From the NCBI GenBank assembly GCA_965198095.1, contig OZ240239.1, positions 3,348,001-3,412,000 of the forward strand: a DNA stretch of 64,000 bases, read 5' to 3'. This DNA comes from CBDFJH01 sp965198095. GTDB taxonomy: Bacteria > Latescibacterota > UBA2968 > GCA-2709665. Of the stretch, positions 20,798 through 28,762 are shown one piece after another. Position 1 is the first letter of the stretch, and every line of letters begins with the position of its first letter. Under the pieces are notes generated by a model. That model was not told the DNA's origin, searched no databases, and was given only the letters and a program-made list of their open reading frames with translations. A program made the translations under genes and the position numbers.

Positions 20798-21364
20798 TCA
20801 AGGGCGTCTTTCATCTTCCCGGTCCTCCTCAGAATATTTCTCCAACGACCGCATGACCCGTTCCACCGTCTCCTCCGGCGTCCGTTCGTCCGTCGACATC
20901 ACAAACAGATCTGCCCGGCGGTAGAACGGCTCCCGCTCGGCAAGCAGCTGACGGATCTTCGCCATACGGGCCTTGCCGCTCAGTCCCTGAAGCAGCGGCC
21001 GTCTCCCGCCGCGAGCCACCCGTTTGGAAATCGTTTCCGGCGTGGCTCGCAAGCAGATACAGATGCCGGTCGAACGAATCGTCTTCCAATTGGGCTCGTG
21101 CGCGATCGCGCCGCCCCCCAGGGCGATGACCGAATTCGGCATTTTGGAGGCCGCCGCGACACAGGCCTGTTCGATCCTCCGAAAGGCCTCCTCACCCTCT
21201 TCTTCAAATATTTCGGGAATCGTCTTTCCCGCGGCCTCCCGAATCAAGTCATCGGTGTCGACGTAAGCCCGGCCCAGGCGCCCCGCCAAGATCGGACCGA
21301 TCCTGCTCTTTCCGGTCGCCATAAACCCTGCAATGAAGATCTGGCCTTCGGGAACTCGAGTCAT
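20798..21364 (-). CDS. aroK: Shikimate kinase
   Basis: About 188 residues. Phosphorylates shikimate at O3. The P-loop reads GFMATGKSRIG (usual GFMGxGKS; here Ala replaces the second Gly). Shikimate-binding residues are in VDTDDLIREAAG and the GGG of IALGGGAIAHE. The lid region has GRRPLLQGLSGK, and the adenine-side LFVMSTDERTPEETVERVM is present. The C-terminus is a highly charged tail (EKYSEEDREDERRP). The gene lies between argS and aroB in the same direction with gaps of 36-42 nt. Confidence 0.93.
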   Translation of the reverse strand: MTRVPEGQIFIAGFMATGKSRIGPILAGRLGRAYVDTDDLIREAAGKTIPEIFEEEGEEAFRRIEQACVAAASKMPNSVIALGGGAIAHEPNWKTIRSTGICICLRATPETISKRVARGGRRPLLQGLSGKARMAKIRQLLAEREPFYRRADLFVMSTDERTPEETVERVMRSLEKYSEEDREDERRP

Positions 21365-21400
21365 GAAGCGGCACCCTTTTCGTCCGAGCGACGCGGTATC

Positions 21401-23107
21401 TCACATCTGTTTCGGTGCTTTCATACCCAGCAGGTCGAGGCCGGCCGCCAGCACCGTCGTGATGGCATACACGAGCGCCACGCGCGCCGACGTCAGCGGC
21501 GCGTCTTCCAAGATCACGCGTCTGGTATTGTAAAACCGGTTCGCGACCGTACACAGGTCGATCAGATAGGTGGCGATAATGGAGGGCTCGTAGGTCTCGG
21601 CCGCCCTTTCAATCCGCGCGGGAAACTGCTCCAGACATTTCACGACGGCAAGGGTTTCAGGCTCGGTCAGCAAGGAGAAGTCCACATCAGAGGGTGGGAG
21701 CGCCCGTCCAGAGTTCCGCAGCACGCTGGAATACCGCGCGTGCGTATACTGCACGTACGGCCCGGTCTCCCCGTTGAAATTGAGCACTTCTTCCCAGTCG
21801 AATACGACATCCCGGGCTCGTCGAGAATCGAGGTCAGCGAAAATCACGGCCCCGATACCCACCTCCCGGGCCACCTGCTCCTTGTCGGGCAAATTCGGGT
21901 TTTTCTCGTCAATGATCGCCCGGGTCAGATCGACCGCCTTGTTCAGCACGTCTTCCAGAAAGACGATCTGGCCCCGACGCGTCGACATCGTCCCGTCCTT
22001 GAATCGCAGCCGCCCGAACAGAACGTGCACGCACCGATCATCCCATTTATGGCCCATCAATTCCAAGACCTTGAACAGCTGCTTGAAATACAGGGATTGC
22101 GCAAAGTCGACCACGTAAAGCATCCGATCAAACCGATAAGTCTCCCAACGGTACTCGGCTGCCGCAAGATCGCGAGTGGCATAAAGCGTGGCGTCGTCGC
22201 TACGCAAAGCCATGAACGGAGGCATGTCCCACGCCTGCAGGTCCACGATGGTCGCCCCTTCACTGATCTGCGTAAGACCCCGCGCCTCCAGGCGCTTGAG
22301 CGTCTCCGGTATCTTGTCCTGATAAAAGCTCTCCCCGGCAACGGATTCAAACGTGATTCCCAGCATGTCGTAGATTCGTTCGAACTCCTTGAGGCTCACG
22401 TTGACGCAGACCTGCCACATGCGTCTGGTCTCCGGGTCCCCGTCTTCCAGGCGTCGAAGCCAGTTTCGAGCTTCCTCCTCGACTGCGGGGTCGTCTTCGA
22501 TCTCCTCGTGAACCCGCACGTAGAGATCCAACAGCATTTCGACGTTGATGACCTCTTCGGTGAGTTCGCCTTTCCCCCAACGCTTCCAGGCGGCGATGAG
22601 TTTGGCGAACTGGGTTCCCCAGTCGCCCAGGTGGTTGATGCCGATCACCTCATATCCCAGTACCCGAAAAATGTTCCTCAGCGCGTTTCCAATCACGGTA
22701 GAACGCAAGTGATGAATTCCGAACGGCTTCGCGACGTTCGGATGCGAAAAATCGATCACAACCCTCTTTTCCTTTCCGACGTCGGCGCGACCGTAGTCCC
22801 GACCCTCAGCCAAGACTTTCGACAAAACCGCCTGAACAAAGCTGGCGGGACGAACGAAGAAATTGACATAGGGTCCGACGGCCCGAGCCTCGGAGATCCG
22901 GCCACCCACGTTCAATTGCCCCGCCAGTTCTTCCGCAATCCGGTTCGGGGCCTTCCGCAGCGTCTTGGCCAGGCTGAAACAGGGAAGCGCGTAGTCCCCC
23001 AAGTCCGGATCGGGAGGGACCTCGATCAGGCGGGTGAGCGTCTCCGATGGGACGCCGGAGAGACCGACCAGCTGCTGCACAATCTCTTTCACGAAGGGAT
23101 TGGACAC
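21401..23107 (-). CDS. argS: Arginyl-tRNA synthetase
   Basis: About 568 residues from GTG 23107, with AGAGG five nt upstream. Charges tRNA-Arg. The N-terminal additional domain is followed by the class Ia core: VVIDFSHPNVAKPFGIHHLR, where the HIGH-type signature is GIHH rather than HVGH, then GDWGTQFAKLI and the KMSKS-equivalent MSTRRGQIVFLEDVLN. The C-terminal anticodon-binding helical domain ends with VYAITTVLAAGLDLLGM. It is embedded in the aromatic gene cluster, 34 nt after menG. The altered HIGH motif is discussed as a finding. Confidence 0.95.
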   Translation of the reverse strand: MSNPFVKEIVQQLVGLSGVPSETLTRLIEVPPDPDLGDYALPCFSLAKTLRKAPNRIAEELAGQLNVGGRISEARAVGPYVNFFVRPASFVQAVLSKVLAEGRDYGRADVGKEKRVVIDFSHPNVAKPFGIHHLRSTVIGNALRNIFRVLGYEVIGINHLGDWGTQFAKLIAAWKRWGKGELTEEVINVEMLLDLYVRVHEEIEDDPAVEEEARNWLRRLEDGDPETRRMWQVCVNVSLKEFERIYDMLGITFESVAGESFYQDKIPETLKRLEARGLTQISEGATIVDLQAWDMPPFMALRSDDATLYATRDLAAAEYRWETYRFDRMLYVVDFAQSLYFKQLFKVLELMGHKWDDRCVHVLFGRLRFKDGTMSTRRGQIVFLEDVLNKAVDLTRAIIDEKNPNLPDKEQVAREVGIGAVIFADLDSRRARDVVFDWEEVLNFNGETGPYVQYTHARYSSVLRNSGRALPPSDVDFSLLTEPETLAVVKCLEQFPARIERAAETYEPSIIATYLIDLCTVANRFYNTRRVILEDAPLTSARVALVYAITTVLAAGLDLLGMKAPKQM

Positions 23108-23141
23108 GACATCCTCTCCATCTCCAGGGCGCGATGGCCTC

Positions 23142-23852
23142 TCATTCGGCCTTTTCGGCCAAGTAGAGGGTCGCGATTCCGAACGTCAAACGGCGTTCGA
23201 ACAGATCGACGAAACGCTGATTTTCGAGGCGACGACAGAAATCTCGGCCCTCGGGGAACTGCATAGCCGACTCGTAGAGATAGCGATACGCGCCGCGATC
23301 GCCGGAAACGATTCGACCGACGGCGGGTAGGACGTGCTTGAAGTAGAAAAAATAGAGGTCCCTGAATACGAACCGTCTCGGGCGGGAAAACTCGAGGACC
23401 GCAAGCCTGCCACCCGGACGCAGGACCCGGTGAATCTCTGCCAGGGCGGCATCTACGCCCACCACGTTCCGGATTCCGAATCCGATCGTCACCCCCTCAA
23501 ACTGTCCGTCCGAGAAGGGGAGATGCTCGGCATCGCCGCAGCAGAAACGGGGTGGCGCCGATCTGGAGCGGGCCTTTCCAACGGCCTTCCTGAGCATCGG
23601 GAGCGAGATGTCTACGCCCACGACAGAGGTGCTGAAATTGCGGCGCGAGACCTCAAACGCGAGATCGCCGGTTCCCGTTGCCAGATCAAGCACCCGCCAC
23701 GCCGGCCCGGGTCGAAGCCCGTCAATCGCGCTGCGACGCCACACGATGTCGATGCCCGCGCTCAGAACATGGTTGAGCAGGTCATACGTTCCAGCGATCC
23801 GATCGAACAATCCGCGGACGAAGGCCCGCCTCATTTCACCGTTCGAATTCAC
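23142..23852 (-). CDS. menG: Demethylmenaquinone methyltransferase (MenG/UbiE family)
   Basis: About 236 residues, GTG start overlapping the aroE stop (GTGA). SAM-dependent C-methylation in menaquinone (or ubiquinone) synthesis. Motifs: FDRIAGTYDLLNHVLSAGID, the SAM site VLDLATGTGDLAFE, DISLPMLRKA, DAEHLPFSDGQFEGVTIGFG and the UbiE block IHRVLRPGGRLAVLEFSRP. Its place in an aromatic cluster makes sense because quinone head groups derive from chorismate. Confidence 0.93.
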   Translation of the reverse strand: MNSNGEMRRAFVRGLFDRIAGTYDLLNHVLSAGIDIVWRRSAIDGLRPGPAWRVLDLATGTGDLAFEVSRRNFSTSVVGVDISLPMLRKAVGKARSRSAPPRFCCGDAEHLPFSDGQFEGVTIGFGIRNVVGVDAALAEIHRVLRPGGRLAVLEFSRPRRFVFRDLYFFYFKHVLPAVGRIVSGDRGAYRYLYESAMQFPEGRDFCRRLENQRFVDLFERRLTFGIATLYLAEKAE

Positions 23853-24727
23853 GGGGACATCTTGAGTTTGCGAAGAACGGCCTGCTTCATCCTATCGACG
23901 GGCGGCTCCACGCCGGTCCAAATCTGAAATGAGCGCGCGCCTTGAAAAACGAGCATGTCCAGCCCGCCAAATGCGGTTGCTCCCGCCTCTCGGAACTGCT
24001 TCATCAGCCGGGTTTCAAGCGGGTTGAAGACCGTGTCGTAGAGCACCAGGTCCGGGTGCAGCGCGCCGCCGATGAGAAGAGGTGAGCCTTCCGTGTTCGG
24101 AAACATTCCCAGAGAGGTCGTATTCACCACCAGTCCTGCTTCCGAAAAGACACGGTCCTGGCTATCGGCATCCATTTCTCCCGCCTCGATCCTGTTCCCT
24201 GTCGCCTTTTCCATATCGGTGGCCACGGCCACGGCCCGGGCAACGGTTCGATTCAGGAGCGTAATCCTCTGGACTTCCTCCCGACATCCGAGGGCATAGA
24301 CCACGGCTCGAGCCGCGCCACCCGCGCCCAGGACGGCGCAATGCGCCGGAAAACGATCCAGACCGGCGACGCGCTCCAACGCGCTCACGATGCCGTAGAC
24401 GTCCGTATTGTAACCGACAAGGTTATCCGATTCGCGCGATATCGTATTGACGGCACCGATCGCCAGGGCCTCCTCGGAGATCTGGTCCAGATGCTCCATC
24501 ACGGCCCGTTTGTGGGGAAGCGTCACGTTCAGACCCCGAATATTCAGACTGCGCATTCCCTGAATCGCCGATCCCACCTTTCCCGGCAAGACGTGAAAGG
24601 CCACATAGCAATAATCGATGCCAAGGACATCGATTGCGGCATTGTGAAGGTGTGGGGAAAAAGAATGGGCAATCGGATGCCCAATCACGCCAAGCACCTG
24701 ACTGGTCGCCTGAATCTTCAAGCGCAA
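23849..24727 (-). CDS. aroE: Shikimate dehydrogenase (NADP)
   Basis: About 292 residues, apparently starting at a TTG codon (24727; a second TTG is two codons later). Reduces 3-dehydroshikimate to shikimate. Substrate-binding segments are VIGHPIAHSFSPHLHNAAI and the catalytic-lysine stretch LNVTLPHKRAV. The NADP-binding domain has AVLGAGGAARAVVYAL and LLNRTVARA. VYDTVFNPLETRLM and the late FQGARSFQIWTG are also standard. It sits between the small membrane-protein ORF and menG. Confidence 0.95.
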   Translation of the reverse strand: MRLKIQATSQVLGVIGHPIAHSFSPHLHNAAIDVLGIDYCYVAFHVLPGKVGSAIQGMRSLNIRGLNVTLPHKRAVMEHLDQISEEALAIGAVNTISRESDNLVGYNTDVYGIVSALERVAGLDRFPAHCAVLGAGGAARAVVYALGCREEVQRITLLNRTVARAVAVATDMEKATGNRIEAGEMDADSQDRVFSEAGLVVNTTSLGMFPNTEGSPLLIGGALHPDLVLYDTVFNPLETRLMKQFREAGATAFGGLDMLVFQGARSFQIWTGVEPPVDRMKQAVLRKLKMSP

Positions 24728-24730
24728 TCC

Positions 24731-24871
24731 CTACCCTAGGAGGTCCTCAACGAACCGATCCGCGATGTCGAAACTCTCCCTCCAGCTACAGCCGTACGTA
24801 AAGCGGATAAAGGCGACAGCACCGAAAATCGTAAGCATCGTCAGCATTGCCAACTTGAATAGCATCTTCAT
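24731..24871 (-). CDS. Small single-span membrane protein, 46 aa
   Basis: An ATG at 24871 with a very good GGAGG site 6 nt upstream opens a 46-codon frame: MKMLFKLAMLTMLTIFGAVA followed by FIRFTYGCSWRESFDIADRF and VEDLLG. Residues about 4-24 form one hydrophobic helix, followed by a short charged, probably cytoplasmic or periplasmic tail with a lone Cys. It starts 2 nt from the end of the aroA remnant and ends 4 nt before aroE, so it is placed for translational coupling within the operon. Function unknown. Confidence 0.6.
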   Translation of the reverse strand: MKMLFKLAMLTMLTIFGAVAFIRFTYGCSWRESFDIADRFVEDLLG

Positions 24872-24872
24872 A

Positions 24873-25425
24873 TCATTCCTCCCCCTTCCGGCTCAGGGAC
24901 CACACCCGGTCCAGCAGGCCAGGATAGTCTCGATTGACGGGGCCTGGATTCCTGATCTTTGTTTCTCCCTCCGCGTAGAGCCCCGCAAGTCTAAACGCCA
25001 GTGTGAGACGCGAATCTCCACCCGTGTTCACGTCTGCGCCCTGCAGGGGCCGTCCTCCCTGGACCACCAGACCGTCCGGCATCTCGCCGACACGGACCTG
25101 CATCTCGCGCAGCGCTTCAGCGAGCAGGGCGAGGCAGTCACGCGGACCTTCGCGCAGGGCCTGAGCATCCCGGATGACCGTTTCGCCCGCTGCCCGTGCG
25201 CCGACGACGGCCAGAATCGGGATCTCGTTCGAAAAAAGGGACGATTGCGCCCCCGATATCTTCGTGCGCCGAAGTTGGGAGCTTGTCACGCGCACCGAAC
25301 GCGTGGAAAAACCGGATGCGGATCGCGTCACCTTGATCTCGATCTTTGCATTCATCCGCCTCAGCCGACAACCCCTTGATCGGTAAGACCGCCTGGATCA
25401 GCGAATCAGAAGCGAGCGCCGACAT
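24873..25425 (-). pseudogene. aroA: Decayed EPSP synthase (3-phosphoshikimate 1-carboxyvinyltransferase)
   Basis: An N-terminal stub from ATG 25425 reads MSALASDSLIQAVLPIKGLS, like the first strand of EPSP synthases, and then breaks off. In another frame the C-terminal third resumes at RRMNAKIEIKVT and continues with SSQLRRTKISGA, NEIPILAVVGARAAGETVIR and the end of the protein. About 740 bp, including the catalytic N-terminal half, are missing relative to the usual 1290 bp. Remaining active-site blocks are altered: the usual DEIP is NEIP, RVKESDR is REGPRDC, and GDHRIA is GDSRLT. This gene product cannot be a working AroA, although every other shikimate gene here looks intact. Confidence 0.85.
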
Positions 25426-25430
25426 CTGTT

Positions 25431-26546
25431 CTACCTCATCCGAACCTGATAACCGGCCCGATCCAGAATCGCAAGGGCACGCTCGGCCGTTTCCCTCGTA
25501 TCGAATCCGACGCGAATCGTGCCACCCTCTCTCTCGCGTACCTTGAGCACCTCGATGTCGTAAATGTTGATCCCTGCCGACGAAAGCGCGCCGGCCATGC
25601 CCGCGATCACCCCGGGACGGTCCTCGGCGATCAGGAGGATCTCGTGCAGAGAATGAAGAAAGCCCTTCGAATCTTTCGGGATACTGGCCCGGATCTCGTT
25701 CGCATACAGAAAATTTTTCGCCAGTTCGTTGGCATCCACGCGATCTCGCAGATCGCCCAGGCCCGCGAGATAAAGATCGATCATCTCCCGGATCGGATCC
25801 ACGTTCGTCTTGCAGATGTCGCGCCACATCTCGTAAGGGCTCGAAGCGATCCGCGTCAAATCCCGGAACCCACCGGCTGCCATTGCGAGCGGAATCCCGT
25901 CCTCTTCGTGGAGCCGTCCGATCATTTCGACGAGCGCTGTGGCCATCAACTGCGGAAGGTGGCTCACCGCGGCCACAACGCGATCGTGGGCCTGCGCACA
26001 GATCCGCATCGGCCGCGCCCCGAGTCGACGCGTCAGACCGGTCAGACGGTCGATCCAGGCGGCTGGAACATCCTCCGTGGGCGTCACGACATAGATCGCA
26101 TTCTCGAACAGGAAAGGATCGGCAGCTGTGACACCCGTTCGTTCCGAGCCGGCCATGGGGTGCCCGCCGATAAAGTGCACCCCTTTCCGCTTGAGAGAGG
26201 ACGCCGAAGCCACGATCTCCCGCTTGGTACTCCCGACGTCGGTGATCAGAGCACCTTCCGAGACCTCCGACACGACCTCTGGCAAAAGCTCCAGAATCCG
26301 AGAGATAGGTGTCGAAAGAATCACAAGCTCAGATCCCGCCACACCCGTTCGCAAGTGATCATATTCGAAACCTGTGTCAATGGCGCCCAGTTTCTGGGCG
26401 GCATTGAGAGTCTCCGCCCGGCTGACGCCTACGATCTCTCGGCCGATGCCTCGACGCTTGAAAGCAAGCCCGAGCGATCCACCGATCAACCCGACGCCAA
26501 CAATCGTAATTCTGGCCGAGAGAAATGGCGCATCATCCGATATCAT
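25431..26546 (-). CDS. tyrA: Prephenate dehydrogenase with C-terminal ACT domain
   Basis: About 371 residues. Oxidative decarboxylation of prephenate to 4-hydroxyphenylpyruvate for tyrosine. Rossmann motif ITIVGVGLIGGSLGLAFKRR near residue 12; conserved GALITDVGSTKREIV, GGHPMAGSERTGV and SHLPQLMATAL. An ACT domain from about residue 300 (LIAEDRPGVIAGMAGALSSA) suggests feedback control by an amino acid, presumably tyrosine. GGAG lies 6 nt before the ATG. Directly upstream of the aroA remnant. Confidence 0.94.
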   Translation of the reverse strand: MISDDAPFLSARITIVGVGLIGGSLGLAFKRRGIGREIVGVSRAETLNAAQKLGAIDTGFEYDHLRTGVAGSELVILSTPISRILELLPEVVSEVSEGALITDVGSTKREIVASASSLKRKGVHFIGGHPMAGSERTGVTAADPFLFENAIYVVTPTEDVPAAWIDRLTGLTRRLGARPMRICAQAHDRVVAAVSHLPQLMATALVEMIGRLHEEDGIPLAMAAGGFRDLTRIASSPYEMWRDICKTNVDPIREMIDLYLAGLGDLRDRVDANELAKNFLYANEIRASIPKDSKGFLHSLHEILLIAEDRPGVIAGMAGALSSAGINIYDIEVLKVREREGGTIRVGFDTRETAERALAILDRAGYQVRMR

Positions 26547-26604
26547 CCGCGACTCCAGACGCGTGGAGACGACTCCCTTGGCGAAACAGCGCAGCGCACA
26601 CGTT

Positions 26605-27633
26605 TCAACAAACCTCGGCGACGCGCTTCACGAATTCCTCGGACGCCTCCCAGCCCAGGCAGGGATCCGTGATCGACTTTCCGAAGGTCCCTTCGCCCAC
26701 CTCCTGAGCACCTTCAACCAGATAACTTTCAACCATGAGTCCCCGAACCAACGGTTTCAAGAGATCGGAACCCTGGAGGCTTCGGATCACCTCCATCCCG
26801 ATCCGAGGCTGCTCCTGGAACTGCTTGTTCGAGTTGGCGTGGTTCGTGTCTACGATGATCGAGGGATTGGCGAGCGAGCGTTTCAAATAGATCTCGGCGA
26901 CGTGGATCAGATCTTCGTGGTGATAGTTGGGAATGTTTCGACCCGAGTGGTCGACTGCGCCCCTCAAGAGGGCGTGTGCCAGAGGGTTGCCGTCCGTCTC
27001 GACTTCCCAGCCGTTGTAACTGAAAACGTGTGACATCTGTGCCGCGTAAATCGCGTTCAGCATCACATCCAGGTCTCCGCCTGTCGGATTCTTCATCCCC
27101 ACGGGCACGTCCAGACCGCTCGCCGTCAGCCGGTGCTGCTGGTTCTCGACGGACCGCGCCCCGATGGCCACGTAGCTCAACACATCCGCGAGATAGGGCG
27201 TATTTCCAGGGTAGAGCATCTCATCGGCGGCCGTCAGGTGCGATTCTTCGAGCGCCCGCACGTGCATCCTTCGGATCGATCTGATGCCCTCGGCAATGTT
27301 GGGCTCCTTTTGCGGGTCCGGTTGGTGGCCCATGCCTTTATAGCCTTCCCCGGTCGTCCTCGGCTTGTTCGTATAGATCCTCGGAACGAGGACGAGCCGC
27401 TCCTTCACCACGTCCTGGAGTTTAGCGAGCCGTGAGACGTATTCACAGACGGCGTCTGCATGGTGCGCCGAACAGGGCCCGATCACCACGAGAAATTTAT
27501 CGCTTTTCCGTTCGAAGATCGCCCGAATCTCACGATCTCTTTCAGACTTGACGCGCCTCAACGCCGGCGAAAGGGGGATCGCCTCCTGGACGGCGTCAGG
27601 ACTCGGAAGCTCGCAAATCGCTGTAAAACTCAT
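26605..27633 (-). CDS. DAHP synthase, class I (AroG/AroF/AroH type)
   Basis: About 342 residues. Condenses phosphoenolpyruvate and erythrose-4-phosphate, the committed step to aromatics. Motifs of the class I alpha family: VVIGPCSAHHADAV, RIYTNKPRTTGEGYKGM, ADEMLYPGNTPYLADVLSYV, GARSVENQQHRLTASGLD, VGMKNPTGGDL and VDTNHANSNKQF. No fused chorismate mutase or ACT domain, so any feedback inhibition would act through the N-terminal region as in the E. coli enzymes. Which isozyme specificity it has cannot be read from sequence. It sits between the chorismate mutase and tyrA genes. Confidence 0.95.
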   Translation of the reverse strand: MSFTAICELPSPDAVQEAIPLSPALRRVKSERDREIRAIFERKSDKFLVVIGPCSAHHADAVCEYVSRLAKLQDVVKERLVLVPRIYTNKPRTTGEGYKGMGHQPDPQKEPNIAEGIRSIRRMHVRALEESHLTAADEMLYPGNTPYLADVLSYVAIGARSVENQQHRLTASGLDVPVGMKNPTGGDLDVMLNAIYAAQMSHVFSYNGWEVETDGNPLAHALLRGAVDHSGRNIPNYHHEDLIHVAEIYLKRSLANPSIIVDTNHANSNKQFQEQPRIGMEVIRSLQGSDLLKPLVRGLMVESYLVEGAQEVGEGTFGKSITDPCLGWEASEEFVKRVAEVC

Positions 27634-27676
27634 CCCTTGAATCTCTTCTGGTCGAACCGGCCCGCGGCCACTTCGA

Positions 27677-27952
27677 CTAGGCTTCGGCCTCTCCCCGTTT
27701 CTGCTCCAAACTGCGCGACTCGCCGATGATGAGCCGAAAGAGTCGATCTACCGCTTCATCCGACAACGGGCCTGAATTCAACGCCTTGATGCGATCTCGT
27801 ATGAGGGCTTCCCGGTCCGGCGAGTAGACCGGCTCTCCGTTTTCAGCCTTGATCTTTCCGATTTCCAGAGCGAACGACATCCTCCGATTCAGCAGCGTCA
27901 GCAAACCTTCGTCTATTTCATCGATCTTGGCACGCCAGTCCTCAATGTCCAT
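27677..27952 (-). CDS. Chorismate mutase (AroQ class)
   Basis: About 91 residues from ATG 27952, overlapping the trpA stop by 11 nt. Converts chorismate to prephenate. All-helical AroQ signature: IDEIDEGLLTLLNRRMSFAL with the conserved catalytic Arg, then EIGKIKAENGEPVYSPDREA and a final helix AVDRLFRLIIGESRSLEQKR. Length is normal for a stand-alone mutase. The longer frame to 27991 would begin inside trpA and lacks a better start. Confidence 0.92.
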   Translation of the reverse strand: MDIEDWRAKIDEIDEGLLTLLNRRMSFALEIGKIKAENGEPVYSPDREALIRDRIKALNSGPLSDEAVDRLFRLIIGESRSLEQKRGEAEA

Positions 27953-28757
27953 GTGTGACCCCTTTGGAAGCCCGGATGAGCGTCTCCACAAACTTCCCCA
28001 CGTTGGAGACCAGATTTCCGTCCTTCACCGCTTCCTCTTCGATTCTCCGGACGATGGCACTCCCGACGACGACAGCATCCGCGTAGGCCGCGACCTCGCT
28101 GACCTGATCGGGCCGCGAAACGCCGAACCCCACCGCGACCGGCTTGGTCGTGTAGTGACGCACACGTTCAACCATCGGCCGAACCCTGTCTGAAAGTCGT
28201 TCGCGCGCTCCCGTAACGCCCGTTCGGGAAACACAGTAGACGAAACCGGTTGAGACCGACGAGATCGAACGGATTCGGTGCACCTTGCTCGTGGGCGTTA
28301 CCAGGAAGATCGAGTCCAAACCCTGTTCGTCCATCAGGCATTTGTAGTCTCCGGCCTCCTCCGGCGGCAGATCCAGAGCCAGAACGCCGTCCACTCCGGC
28401 TGCGGCGGCCCGCTTTACGAAGGTCTCGATCCCCATGTGATGAACCGGGTTGTAGTAGGTGAAGAGAACGATGGGGACCTCGGTCCGAGTCCGCAGCCTC
28501 TCGACCATGGTCACGACGTCCGAGAGTGAAACATCGTGCAGAAGCGCCCTCTGAGCCGATGCCTGGTTCACCGTCCCATCCGCCATCGGGTCTGAAAACG
28601 GAACACCCAGCTCCACGATGTCCACACCGCGCTGTTCGAGATCGAGCACGAGCGCTTCGCTCGTCTTCAGGTCAGGGTCGCCCGCAGTGATGTAAGCAAT
28701 GAACCCGGACTTGGACCTCTCCTTGAGCCGGCAAAAGGTATTCGAAATTCGAGTCAC
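27942..28757 (-). CDS. trpA: Tryptophan synthase alpha chain
   Basis: About 271 residues, GTG start 5 nt after trpB. Releases indole from indole-glycerol phosphate. Signature GFIAYITAGDPDL, the catalytic-Glu segment VELGVPFSDPMADG, VLALDLPPEEAG, the phosphate-binding TGFVYCVSRTGVTGARE and VAVGFGVSRPDQV. Motifs and length are normal. Confidence 0.96.
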   Translation of the reverse strand: MTRISNTFCRLKERSKSGFIAYITAGDPDLKTSEALVLDLEQRGVDIVELGVPFSDPMADGTVNQASAQRALLHDVSLSDVVTMVERLRTRTEVPIVLFTYYNPVHHMGIETFVKRAAAAGVDGVLALDLPPEEAGDYKCLMDEQGLDSIFLVTPTSKVHRIRSISSVSTGFVYCVSRTGVTGARERLSDRVRPMVERVRHYTTKPVAVGFGVSRPDQVSEVAAYADAVVVGSAIVRRIEEEAVKDGNLVSNVGKFVETLIRASKGVTHGH

Positions 28758-28762
28758 GGAAT

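Noticed and set aside
21098..23266. 722-codon plus-strand ORF
   Set aside because: It lies opposite argS and aroK, which have clear catalytic motifs; its translation shows no domain and is a mirror of GC-rich codons.
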